A stretch of DNA of 14,550 nucleotides. Source: XYA12-FULL-58-9 sp001798605. GTDB lineage: Bacteria; Myxococcota; XYA12-FULL-58-9. Position 1 is the first letter of the stretch. Each line of letters begins with the position of its first letter. Location: positions 1 to 14,550 of the forward strand of contig DAINMX010000166.1 of the NCBI GenBank assembly GCA_036736205.1. Direction: 5' to 3'. Both the position numbers and the translations under genes were made by a program. Under the pieces are notes generated by a model, which ran no database searches, was not told where the DNA came from, and saw only the letters and a list, made by a program, of their open reading frames with translations. Of this stretch, positions 1-8,212 are shown piece after piece.

Positions 1-428
1 AAGAGCTTGAATTTCTCGCGCGAGGTTCGGACTTCAGGGACGCGGTCCAGCCCCAGCAGCTTGCCCCATTCGCCGGGTGCACAATATCGAAGGCTCTCGA
101 TGTGTTTGAGTCGAGCCAACGCCATGAGCGCCAACAAGACGAAGATCGAATCGAGTCGATAGTACCCAGGTGGCAGCGAGAAGTGTTTACCTGTATGTCG
201 TAACAACCCGCACGCAAGCAATGCAGGCAGGGCGAACAACACGCCGCCATTAGCAACATCCAAGGACCGTTGAAACTCGATCGATACTCCTTGCACAAGC
301 CCCAGCCTGGCGGCTACTCGATCGAGCGTGTTGGTCGCCCCCATGCCCATGGGTGCCTGGCTGTCGTCGGTACTGCGGGTGCTTTTCGTGCTACTCAGCG
401 ACTCGTTGACTGCAGATGTTTCTTTGGG
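1..428 (-). pseudogene. Transposase continuation in the -1 frame, cut by window edge
   Basis: Reading the minus strand one base back from the upstream frame gives uninterrupted sequence from about 428 to base 1. It includes the phrases STKSTRSTDDSQAPMGMGAT, NGGVLFALPALLACGLL, FSLPPGYY, MALARLKHIESLRY and APGEWGKLLGLDRVPEVR. These are the segments I would expect to follow the double-HTH region in this transposase family, so the two frames are halves of one gene. The continuation runs off the left edge, and the DDE-type catalytic domain would lie beyond it. Whether this is a decayed gene or a frameshift-expressed one cannot be settled here. It is listed as a pseudogene because the two parts are not in one frame. 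Confidence 0.65.
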
Positions 429-874
429 CGTGCCTGGAGACGACCAGCCCGCACGGCCTTGGCGAGTGTGTTGCGCTTGATGTCGAGTGCGTCGGCAACT
501 TCCGCCACGCTCAGTCCCTTGTCGAAATTCTGTTGCACTTGTTGCAGTACCGGTGCTGTAAGTACTGTGGCCCCACGGGTTTGGCGCGACGCATAAAAAC
601 CTTCTGGTCCTTTTTCGCGGTAGAGCTTCACCGCACGTTTGACGTTGAACGTGGTGACCCCAAAGGCGCGCGCGATTTCTGACTGCGTTGCGTTCCCACT
701 GATGCAGAACTGGCTCGTGATCATCCGAAAGGTGCGAATGTCTTTCTGGTCATGGATGAATACCGGCATCGAGCCATTGAAGTACGTCACACGGCCACCC
801 TCCCTCTTGAACGCCAGCTCAGCCGTAATGTGGGTGACTCCTTCTGCGAAAATGGGCAATTGCATTTGTGGCAT
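395..874 (-). CDS. Transposase N-terminal region (helix-turn-helix), upstream frame
   Basis: This is the first 159 codons of a transposase-like protein on the minus strand. It resembles a family I recall as multi-HTH putative transposases, common in deltaproteobacteria, which carry the phrases VTYFNG, FRMITSQFC and GPEGFY; the exact IS family is not certain. Residues 62-90 form a first helix-turn-helix (TQSEIARAFGVT), and residues 118-146 form a second (LSVAEVADALDI). I chose the ATG at 874 because family-like sequence begins there; the frame is open for 36 more codons upstream. No strong Shine-Dalgarno sequence is visible. The frame stops at 395-397, but conserved-looking sequence continues in the -1 frame (next entry). 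The gene is therefore either frameshifted or expressed by programmed frameshifting. The catalytic domain is not in the window. Confidence 0.7.
   Translation of the reverse strand: MPQMQLPIFAEGVTHITAELAFKREGGRVTYFNGSMPVFIHDQKDIRTFRMITSQFCISGNATQSEIARAFGVTTFNVKRAVKLYREKGPEGFYASRQTRGATVLTAPVLQQVQQNFDKGLSVAEVADALDIKRNTLAKAVRAGRLQARPKKHLQSTSR
422..428 (-). other. Candidate -1 ribosomal frameshift heptamer C_CCA_AAG
   Basis: On the minus strand, the last base of Arg149 plus Pro150 and Lys151 reads C CCA AAG, an exact X_XXY_YYZ heptamer in the zero frame. Slipping back one base gives CCC AAA GAA, which joins exactly the frame carrying the rest of the transposase. Programmed -1 frameshifting at such heptamers is well known in several IS families. 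Against it, CCC is a less favoured X triplet than AAA, and loss of one C from a CCCC run would give the same picture. Confidence 0.35.
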
Positions 875-1313
875 CGGCGGATCCGCTTCTCGTTTTTTGT
901 TTCGACCAGCTATTTGGGATCTTCGCAAAATCCCGGCCCACGTCAATGACTTCCTCGCGGTCCAACCGCCAGATTGCCTCAAATCCGCCAGGATCTGTCT
1001 ACTGCTCCATATCTGCCTCCACAGGATCAGCTCCTGAGATCAGGTTGTCTGAGACTGCACAAAAGCCATTGCCGCAATGTCGTCGACCAAAGGGGCAGAG
1101 CTCGGGCTTGGTTCGTCCGTCATGGGCTTGCCAAGAATATCGCCATCCGGGTTTCGCGCCAAATTCGCAGCAACTCTTCAACTTTTCCAACACCTCCGTC
1201 GAGCACGGCGCAGCAATCAGTCCACATTTCCCTCAGGCACGGCCGCGAATCCGAAGCCGTTTGGGCCTCTCGGGGCTTCCAGTTGGCGCTACCTTAGAAT
1301 ATGAGGTCGGCCC
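875..1313. other. Intergenic stretch without a convincing gene
   Basis: This 439-bp stretch lies between the divergent transposase and glycosyltransferase genes. The minus strand holds two protein-like but stop-separated stretches. One, about 1172-1040, ends in APLVDDIAAMAFVQSQTT. The other, about 1000-832, contains IWRLDREEVIDVGRDF. Neither has a good start with a ribosome binding site, and neither is recognised. They may be gene debris next to the insertion element. I saw no clear terminal inverted repeat marking the right end of the element. Confidence 0.4.
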
Positions 1314-3890
1314 ATGAGTATTTCTGAGGCGACCGACACTCCTCCTGGCCCACTTGCCCGTGCCACCGCCTTCTTTGAACGGCAGGGCAGTGTTTTTTGG
1401 GCAGTGTTTCTGTTGGCCGTCGGCTTGTTGATCTACATGCCGCGACTCGGATCCTATCCTCTTTGGGATCCCTGGGAGTCCCATTACACCCAGGTTGCCT
1501 GGGAGATGCAGCAACGGCTCACTTGGAATAACCCGTGGTACCGCGGCATCGACAACTGGTGGTCGAAGCCGATTCTCATGCTGTGGATGCTTCGTGCCAG
1601 CCTGGGCATCTTCTGGGACCATGTGGGCGACTTCGCCAACCCCGAATGGGCTGCACGGTTGCCCTTTGCCCTCACCGCCATATTGGGCGGGATTCTTCAC
1701 TTTGACTGGGTGCGACGCCTGTTTGGTCGAAAAATCGGCGTCATCGCTGGTATCGCCCTGATGACGGGGCCCCAGTACGTCCTTGTGGGCCGCCAAGTCA
1801 TGGCAGACATGTTATTTGTCGTCCCCTATGCGGCATCCATGGGATACCTGGCGGTGGGCTTGTTCACCCCCCGTCCGACGCCATCGACTGCGCCAGACAC
1901 TGCGGTAGGCCGAGCCCTCGCGTGGTTGCACCACAACATGCCCTTCGTTGTGTTTTGGGTTTTGCAGGCATTTTCAGTTCTCGCCAAAGGTTTTGTCGGC
2001 CCGACTTTGGTCACCATGGTCCTTGCGGGTTACTGGATCGCAACCTTTCGTTGGCGGGATTATGCCGATTTGGTCCAAGGCCGTCCGTGGGCTCGCTACC
2101 TCGCGGTCCGCATCGGTATCGCCCTGGCCATCGCCGCTCCCGCCTTTATGTTCGCCTATTACCTTCCCGGTGGTGCGCAGGAGCAGCGTCTTCTTTATCA
2201 AGGGATCATCGGCGCTTTTGCCTGCCTCGTCATCGCTCTCGGCGTTTTCCACGACCTGCCGCCGTTTCGCCACGCCCTACGCCTCATGAGCCGGATGCGC
2301 GTCAAGTGGGGCCTCGCTCTGTTCTTTGCCATAGCCGCCCCATGGTTTGTTTACATGACCGTCAAGCACGGCTGGCCGTACTGGCAAGAGTTCATTTTTT
2401 ACCATCACCTCGGGCGCGCCGCCGGGACCATCGACAAGCCCGGCGGTACCTTCGACTACTTCGTGAGACAGATTGCTTTCGCTGCATTTCCGTGGACGGC
2501 ATTTGTACCGGTGGCGATCTACAAGTTCCTAGGACGGGCGAGCCCATGGCGCAGCATAGCCAATCGACGCAACCTCTATCTCTTGTTGGCAACCCTATTG
2601 CCCTACCTGTTCTTCACTCTGTCAGCGACAAAATTCGCCCACTACATTATGCCGGTCATTCCCATGCTGGTGGTACTCCTCGCTGTGTCGATTGGCTGGC
2701 TCGGCAAGAGCGGTGAGGAACGTGTTCCCCTGGCTGAGGATGGCCCAGCGGTTGGTCCGCCTGTCGAGCCCTATGCCGATCACAAAAGGACATGGCATGA
2801 GCGGCTTGGTTCGAGTGGTGACATGTTGGTCATCGCCGCCACGGCGCTCATCGTCTTCGGTATCCTCGCCCACGATCTGGTCCTCGATTTCCGCTACTTC
2901 TTGCGGCTGTTTCTCTATTACTTCAACCGCGAGACGCCTTTCGACTACCAGCCGTTTGTGGTGTTGCAGTTCATCTTCTTTCCCATGGGCATCGTCATAG
3001 GCCTGTTGCTCTTCGCCCGTTGGATCGGACGCATACACCTGGTGGCGTTCTCGACTCTCGCGGTGGTTCTCGCCTGTTATTTGAGCTGGGTGACGATGCC
3101 GGCCATGAAAGACACCTATTCATTCAAGTCGTTTCTCGGCGCCTACACTGAGCTCGCAAAACCAGGCGAGCCCATCGCGCAGTATAACGACTGGCAGCAG
3201 CCGGTGCGCTCGGTGATCTTCCTCTTCCAGAATCGGTGCGTCCATTTGCGCAACGACAAGCAGGCCACGGCGTTCCTCAAGAGGCCCGGCCGCAAGTTCA
3301 TCATGGTGGACAAGGACAGACTCGCCGACCTGCGACGGGTGGCCAAGGAGGCCGACACACAGCTCTATGTGGTCTTTGATGGCCACCCCTACGGCCGCAT
3401 GGTCTCCGACGTCGCCAATCCACAGGACACCCGCAAGGCCGCCGCCCACATCCTCAGCGAGCTGCCCGCGGACGTTAACAAGATCGACGCTAACTTCCAG
3501 GACATGATTCGCCTGATCGGCTGGCAGGCCGTTCCCCCGAAAATCGCTCCGGGCAAGTCCGCAGAGGTCTCCCTCTATTACAGGTGCGAGAAGACCATGT
3601 CGCAGGACTGGCAGATCTTCATCCACGGCGATGGCCCACAAGGCGGGAGCAATCGCCTGCACCTCGACCACTTCCCGGTGGAAGGGCTCTACCCCACCAC
3701 CGAGTGGCAAGAGGGCGAGATCATCCGCGACACCTTCTCCGTCAAGGTGCCCCATGACTATCCGTTCGATTACATCGAGCTATGGAACGGGTGGTACATG
3801 GGCAACCAACGGCTCAAGCTCACCAACAACCCGCCAAACGACGGCCAAGATCGCGTTCGCGGTCCTCGCATTGTCATCCAACGCGAGTAA
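1314..3890 (+). CDS. GT39/PMT-ArnT family membrane glycosyltransferase
   Basis: An 858-residue integral membrane protein of the dolichyl-phosphate-mannose/ArnT glycosyltransferase type, which transfers a sugar from a polyprenyl-phosphate donor to an acceptor on the periplasmic side. Evidence is a first transmembrane helix at about 27-45 followed by PLWDPWESHYTQVAWEM, with Asp52 and Glu55 in the place of the family's catalytic acidic motif. A loop SKP follows at 84-86, and GRQVMADM puts a second acidic residue at Asp165. Many hydrophobic helices continue to about residue 590. Residues ~595-858 form a large soluble region ending in a beta-rich domain (HFPVEGLYPTTEW, IRDTFSVKVP), as seen in long members of this group. 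GAGGT at 1303-1307 is well spaced from the ATG. The gene lies 54 bp before recQ on the same strand. The acceptor (lipid A, protein or other glycan) cannot be told from sequence. Confidence 0.85.
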   Translation: MSISEATDTPPGPLARATAFFERQGSVFWAVFLLAVGLLIYMPRLGSYPLWDPWESHYTQVAWEMQQRLTWNNPWYRGIDNWWSKPILMLWMLRASLGIFWDHVGDFANPEWAARLPFALTAILGGILHFDWVRRLFGRKIGVIAGIALMTGPQYVLVGRQVMADMLFVVPYAASMGYLAVGLFTPRPTPSTAPDTAVGRALAWLHHNMPFVVFWVLQAFSVLAKGFVGPTLVTMVLAGYWIATFRWRDYADLVQGRPWARYLAVRIGIALAIAAPAFMFAYYLPGGAQEQRLLYQGIIGAFACLVIALGVFHDLPPFRHALRLMSRMRVKWGLALFFAIAAPWFVYMTVKHGWPYWQEFIFYHHLGRAAGTIDKPGGTFDYFVRQIAFAAFPWTAFVPVAIYKFLGRASPWRSIANRRNLYLLLATLLPYLFFTLSATKFAHYIMPVIPMLVVLLAVSIGWLGKSGEERVPLAEDGPAVGPPVEPYADHKRTWHERLGSSGDMLVIAATALIVFGILAHDLVLDFRYFLRLFLYYFNRETPFDYQPFVVLQFIFFPMGIVIGLLLFARWIGRIHLVAFSTLAVVLACYLSWVTMPAMKDTYSFKSFLGAYTELAKPGEPIAQYNDWQQPVRSVIFLFQNRCVHLRNDKQATAFLKRPGRKFIMVDKDRLADLRRVAKEADTQLYVVFDGHPYGRMVSDVANPQDTRKAAAHILSELPADVNKIDANFQDMIRLIGWQAVPPKIAPGKSAEVSLYYRCEKTMSQDWQIFIHGDGPQGGSNRLHLDHFPVEGLYPTTEWQEGEIIRDTFSVKVPHDYPFDYIELWNGWYMGNQRLKLTNNPPNDGQDRVRGPRIVIQRE

Positions 3891-3922
3891 CCGCGTCCTC
3901 TGCAAACGCCGGAACCCGTCAC

Positions 3923-3941
3923 CCCTACGTGTTATGTAGGG
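3923..3941 (+). promoter_or_regulatory. Hairpin enclosing the recQ ribosome binding site
   Basis: CCCTAC (3923-3928) and GTAGGG (3936-3941) form a perfect 6-bp stem with a 7-base loop. The right arm contains the AGGG Shine-Dalgarno-like sequence (3938-3941), and the recQ ATG begins four bases after the stem. If folded, it would hide the ribosome binding site. No U-tract follows, so a terminator role is unlikely. Confidence 0.4.
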
Positions 3942-3944
3942 AAA

Positions 3945-5804
3945 ATGTTGGCGTCAGACCAAGCCGTGTTTGCGCCGGAGACCACTCTCAAAGAGGTCTT
4001 TGGATTCGACGCGTTCCGCCCCGGACAACGCCAAGCAATCGATGCCCTTCTCGAAGGCCGGGACGTCGTCATTCTGGCACCAACCGGCGGCGGCAAGTCC
4101 CTTTGTTACCAGATCCCCGCCATCCTCAAACGCCGAGCTGGCCATGGCCCCACCCTAGTCGTGTCGCCACTCATCGCTCTAATGAACGACCAGGTCGAGG
4201 GTCTGCGGGCCCGTGGCGTTGCGGCATCGGCGTTGCACTCGGCGCAGGACGAGTTGCTACAACGCGAGGTGGTCGCACACTTCATCACCAACAAGCTCGA
4301 TCTGCTTTACGTCTCTCCCGAGCGCATGGCACTTGCGAGTTTTCGCCGATTGCTCGGACGAGCCAAACCGGCAGCCATCGCCATCGACGAGGCACACTGC
4401 ATCAGTCAATGGGGTCACGACTTCAGGCCGGAGTACCTGCGCCTCGGCGAGCTCAAAGGCCTGCTGGGCATACCGACCATCGCCCTCACCGCTACGGCCA
4501 CTGGTCGCGTGCTCGACGAGATCGGTTCGTCGCTTGAGCTCCAAAATCATCTGCTCGTCCGCGGCAACTTCGCGCGACCGAATCTGCGGTTTGTCGTGCG
4601 TCACATAGGCAAGGACGCCGACCGCATCGAGGCTCTCTGTGAAGCCCTCGAGCGAGCAGGCATGCGCAATCAAGGAACCGGTCGCGCCATCGTCTACTGC
4701 TCCACCCGAAAGAAGGTGGAAACCGTCGCCAAAACCGTGAAGGCCCGTGGTTTTGCCGCCGGCTACTATCATGCCGGTCGCACCGACAACGCTCGCAATC
4801 AAGCGCACCGGTCCTTCGACGTCGGCAGAGCGAGGATCCTGGTTGCCACCAACGCCTTTGGCATGGGCGTCGACCACCCCGATGTTCGCCTCATCGTCCA
4901 CTTCCAGACCCCTGGGAGCGTCGAAGCCTATTACCAAGAGGCCGGCAGGGCCGGTCGTGACGGGTTGCCAGCCGAGTGCCTGTTGCTGTTTGGCATCGCC
5001 GATCTGGTCACCCAACGCTTCCTCAACCAGAAGAACACACGCTCGACGACGAGCAATCGTCGCGAAAACCTTCTCGCTGGCATCGAAGCCTACGCGCGTG
5101 CCACGAGGTGTCGACAACAGGAGCTCACCGCTTATTTTGGCGGCGAGCCCATGGAGCGGTGCGGGCGTTGCGATGCCTGTACCGATCTCGACGGGCTCAC
5201 CACACATCTCAACGCCGTCGAAACGGCCCATGCCACAGCCAAGGCCAAGCGCTTCCGGCCATGCGACTCGCCGACCGCGGAGGAAATGGAGACCGTGGTA
5301 GCCGCAGTCACCGCCTTGAAAAAGCCCGTCGGCAAGAGCGCCTTGGCGAAAGCCTTGCGGGGCAGTATGGCCCGCACCCTCAAACGGGGCGGCCTGCTCA
5401 ATCTCGACCAACACGGAGAGCTCAAGGCCCACACCGAGCCATGCCTCGTCGATGCCATCGACACTCTTATTCGCGAAGGCCGACTGGAACGGCGCGGCGA
5501 CAAGTATCCAACCGTGTGGCTCAAGGGACGACCGGTGCGACCCAAAAAAGATGGCACATTGCTGCGCACGGCACGCCCGGGCTCAGACCTGCGCCGCGCT
5601 CTCGACAGCTATCGCCGACGGGAGGCTAAACTCCTCGGTTGGAAACGCTACATGGTCTTCAACAATCAGGCTCTGGGCCTTATCATTGAGCAACTGCCCG
5701 ACTCCCTGTGGGCGCTTGGGCAAATCCATGGCATTGGCCCCGCCAAGGTCGATCGATTCGGTGAAAGAATCATCGAGATCGTTCGCCGTCACGCACCGGC
5801 CTAG
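3945..5804 (+). CDS. recQ: ATP-dependent DNA helicase RecQ
   Basis: A 619-residue 3'-5' DNA helicase of the RecQ family, acting in recombination repair and stalled-fork processing in the cytoplasm. All landmarks are present in order. FRPGQRQAID (24-33) is motif 0 with Gln28, APTGGGKS (45-52) is Walker A, and DEAHCISQWGHDFRPEY begins at Asp148. TATATG is motif III and QEAGRAGRDG (331-340) is motif VI. The zinc-binding site has Cys389, Cys406, Cys409 and Cys412 (CGRCDAC). A winged-helix RQC region follows, and an HRDC domain ends the protein (about 545-619, including IHGIGPAKVDRFG). Length matches the usual ~600 residues of full bacterial RecQ. The ATG at 3945 has AGGGAA only about one to two bases upstream, unusually tight. 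A GTG seven codons in is a possible alternative start. It follows the glycosyltransferase closely but has no functional tie to it. Confidence 0.95.
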   Translation: MLASDQAVFAPETTLKEVFGFDAFRPGQRQAIDALLEGRDVVILAPTGGGKSLCYQIPAILKRRAGHGPTLVVSPLIALMNDQVEGLRARGVAASALHSAQDELLQREVVAHFITNKLDLLYVSPERMALASFRRLLGRAKPAAIAIDEAHCISQWGHDFRPEYLRLGELKGLLGIPTIALTATATGRVLDEIGSSLELQNHLLVRGNFARPNLRFVVRHIGKDADRIEALCEALERAGMRNQGTGRAIVYCSTRKKVETVAKTVKARGFAAGYYHAGRTDNARNQAHRSFDVGRARILVATNAFGMGVDHPDVRLIVHFQTPGSVEAYYQEAGRAGRDGLPAECLLLFGIADLVTQRFLNQKNTRSTTSNRRENLLAGIEAYARATRCRQQELTAYFGGEPMERCGRCDACTDLDGLTTHLNAVETAHATAKAKRFRPCDSPTAEEMETVVAAVTALKKPVGKSALAKALRGSMARTLKRGGLLNLDQHGELKAHTEPCLVDAIDTLIREGRLERRGDKYPTVWLKGRPVRPKKDGTLLRTARPGSDLRRALDSYRRREAKLLGWKRYMVFNNQALGLIIEQLPDSLWALGQIHGIGPAKVDRFGERIIEIVRRHAPA

Positions 5805-6036
5805 GCCAAACTCGATGGACTTTGTCCGTCATGAACGACGGCGATCCAGCGCCGCAAAGATCCCGGTGTTCTTCGGGTTCTTCCCAACGAAACATGGACG
5901 CAAGGTTCTTCGCAATGAACCACTCATCGCCGCAGTGGACCTGTCACCTACTGCAATCGGTTGAAAAACGGCAGCAGGAGCGCCCTCGACGTCTGGCATG
6001 CCTCTTGCTGCTGTTTTCGGCACCAAAGGGGTGCAA

Positions 6037-6870
6037 GTGTACAAGAAGACCACGCTCCTATCCTCCGCCGTCAGCCTGCTGTTGACTACCGTCGCAGGCG
6101 CCGCCGAGGTGCCATCGCATCTGACCATTACGATTGGCGGCCGGCGCCATGAGCTGCATCGGCGTCAAGAGGTCGCCGGCCGTGCGGCGAAGCCCACCAG
6201 CATCAAGGGTGTGGCCATGCGACCCTTGGGCCATCCGCAGCAACTCGGTGCCGAGCTGCCGGTGTTCGGTCGACTCCTCGTTATCGTCACCACCGAAGAC
6301 CTCGGGCGCGCAAGCGCCGTGCTGCCGGAGTACATCGACTGGCGGGTCGCTGGAGGTTGGCAGGTCGTGGTTGGGTTGGAGCACGATTGGGATCAACCGA
6401 GCCTGCGCGATGGTGACGACCGCCAGGCGCGTATTCGTGCCTGGCTCAAAAAGGTGTACGCCGCCCACGGCTCCGGCTACCTTTTGCTCATCGGTGATCC
6501 GCACCCCGATCACCGCGGTGTGCCCATGCGCCGGATGGAGCCGATGGCTCACTTCCCGGGAGTCGGCCTGGTGGACCCGACGTTGTCACACGTGCCGACC
6601 GACTTCTACTATTCCGATCTCGAGTCCGACTGGGATTGTGACGGTGACGGCGTCTTCGGCGAGTATCCCGACGACGACGGTTGGGGGTGCGCCGACTGGG
6701 GGCCGGAGTTGATCACCGGCCGTATCCCCGTCTACGGCGGTGCCGACGAGCTCGATCCGGTGTTGACGGCGATCCTCGCCTACGAGCAAGCGAGCGACAA
6801 GTCGTACCGCGACCAGGCGCTCTTTGCCGGCGCTTTTGCCGGCTTTCGCGGACCGTGGCGACCGAGCTGA
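6037..6870 (+). pseudogene. Gingipain-like (C25) peptidase, N-terminal remnant
   Basis: This reads as the N-terminal part of a secreted cysteine peptidase related to family C25. I prefer the GTG at 6037 over the ATG at 5998 because AAAGGGG sits 5 bases upstream and the product then begins with a clean signal peptide (YKKTTLL, hydrophobic core, AGAA near residue 23). The family-like order follows: LLVIVTTEDL, YIDWRVAGGWQVVVGLE, YLLLIGDP near 150, TDFYYSDLESDW at 188, an Asp-rich stretch (CDGDGVFGEYPDDD), and TGRIPVYG around 229. The His-Gly and Cys catalytic region expected next is absent. After ALFAGAFAGFRGPW the frame stops at 6870 and different sequence continues in another frame. At 277 residues it lacks its active site, so it is presumed non-functional. 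Confidence 0.65.
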
Positions 6871-8030
6871 CCCAATTCACCAATGACCCGTTGATCGTCG
6901 ACATGTTGTCGGCGTACCAACAGACGCCGTACCACGCACTCGACTGGCTCGCCAACGGTTCGATGTATCACTATGGCGCAGCGCTCTTCTCGTACTTCGT
7001 CGATCAGGTCTACGGCAGTGGGAACGGCGCATTGCTCGGTGCCGCGTGGCGCGGCGCGATGCAACCGGGCGTTGTCCACATCGTTGACGGCTGGGCCGAG
7101 AGCACCACCCCCAACGAGCCGGACCTGCTCGACAGTCTACACCAGGTCATCACCGACAACGGTGGCAACTTCGACGAGGCGTTTGGCACCTTTGCGGTGT
7201 ATCGCTACTTCATCGGCAGTTATGACGATGGTGCGCATTTCGCACATGCGGACCAGTGGACCGGTGCCGAGGTGCGCCTCGAACGGCGATACTATCCCGA
7301 CGAGCTGCCAGTGGTCGGAAAATGGGCGGAGGACCCACCCGAACACCTCGGGTCGAGCTACATCGCGTTTGATGTCGGTGCCCTCACTGGGCCGCATGCC
7401 TTGCGCCTTGATTTCGAGGGTGATGCGGCAACGCGGTGGGACGTGCGGGTTCTCGGCATTGGCGACGGCGCTGCCCGTGAGACTCCAATCAGTATCGACG
7501 CCGCGACCGTGATGGGGAGCGTGATCGTTCCGGTTGCCGGACTCATGCGCGTCGTTCTGGTGGCGACGAACCTGGGCGACGATTCCCATGACCCCGACGA
7601 ATACGTGTGGCCAAACAATTCGTTTGCCTATTCTGGTGGGCTTCTGGAATGCCCGGCACCGACCATCGAGGCGGTCACGCCACGGGTGTTGATCGCCGGC
7701 GAGACGACCACCACAACCGTTTCAGGCTCCGGCTTCATGGGCGGGCAGAAGCTCGCGGTAACCCCCGGCGGCGCGGGGATCGAGGTCACCGGCCTCGTGA
7801 GGCGGGACGTCAACACCATGGATGTGACCTTCGCTGTCGATGCCAACGCCAATTCCGGCGGTCGCGATCTGACCATCGAGCTCGAGTGCGGCCAGAGTGT
7901 CGTCGCCCCGCGAGCGATCGCCATCGAGGCGGCCGGTGGCTGTCGCGCCGCGCCCACAGCTACAGCCTGGGGGCTCGCGGTGCTCGCACTGGCCGTCGCA
8001 GGCTGCCGCTGTCGCCGCGCCCGACGATAG
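6855..8030 (+). pseudogene. Secreted peptidase-like C-terminal remnant with TIG-like domain and MYXO-CTERM-like tag
   Basis: This frame carries 391 residues of a second secreted protein with no start of its own. The opening ATELTQFTNDP and MYHYGAALFSYFVDQVYG resemble the region after the zinc site in a group of myxobacterial putative metallopeptidases (MXAN_6640-like). The HExxH part that should precede it is missing. A beta-sandwich-like region follows (about 7260-7650), then an IPT/TIG-like stretch (about 7657-7890; IEAVTPRVLIAGETTTTTVSG, GSGFMGG). The end, GGCRAAP, a hydrophobic helix and RCRRARR, looks like a MYXO-CTERM-type surface sorting tag. The frame is open further upstream (from 6681), but that translation is Arg-rich and is a shadow of the C25 frame. 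GTG 6855 marks roughly where real coding begins. Residual expression cannot be excluded. Confidence 0.6.
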
Positions 8031-8039
8031 GGGCCTGGG

Positions 8040-8054
8040 GCAGCCGCAGGCTGC
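8040..8054 (+). terminator. Small GC hairpin after the peptidase remnant
   Basis: GCAGCC, a 3-base loop and GGCTGC lie 10 bases after the stop at 8030. There is no U-tract, so this is at best a weak or Rho-assisted terminator. Confidence 0.2.
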
Positions 8055-8120
8055 AATGGACCGATGCGCCCACCGCTGCACGCACGCGTCGGCATTCGCA
8101 ACCGCGCCGGAGCCGACATC

Positions 8121-8132
8121 AATTCGCGAATT
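8121..8132. promoter_or_regulatory. Perfect 12-bp palindrome upstream of the PEGA gene
   Basis: AATTCGCGAATT is a perfect palindrome about 80 bp before the start of the first PEGA protein, in the gap after the peptidase remnant. The position suits an operator, but no regulator is identified. Confidence 0.25.
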
Positions 8133-8212
8133 ACACCCTCGAAGAAAGCCCTTGAATCACCTTCTGGCGGAAGCCATGATGCCCCTGCTTCTTCGTCACG
8201 GAGAGATCATCC

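Noticed and set aside
1233..1796. Long minus-strand ORF over the start of the glycosyltransferase gene
   Set aside because: It is antisense to clear coding sequence, is rich in His/Gln/Pro/Arg without family motifs, and is a GC-rich shadow.
3120..3755. 211-codon minus-strand ORF opposite the glycosyltransferase C-terminus
   Set aside because: Antisense to the soluble C-terminal domain, with no recognisable domain or start signal.
4257..5432. 391-codon minus-strand ORF inside recQ
   Set aside because: It lies fully antisense to recQ domains that carry all helicase motifs; its length is explained by third-position GC bias.
5805..6036. Possible terminator (CCGTC/GACGG at 5826-5841) or small gene between recQ and the protease remnant
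   Set aside because: The stem is only 5 bp, lacks a T-run, and no ORF with coding character is present.
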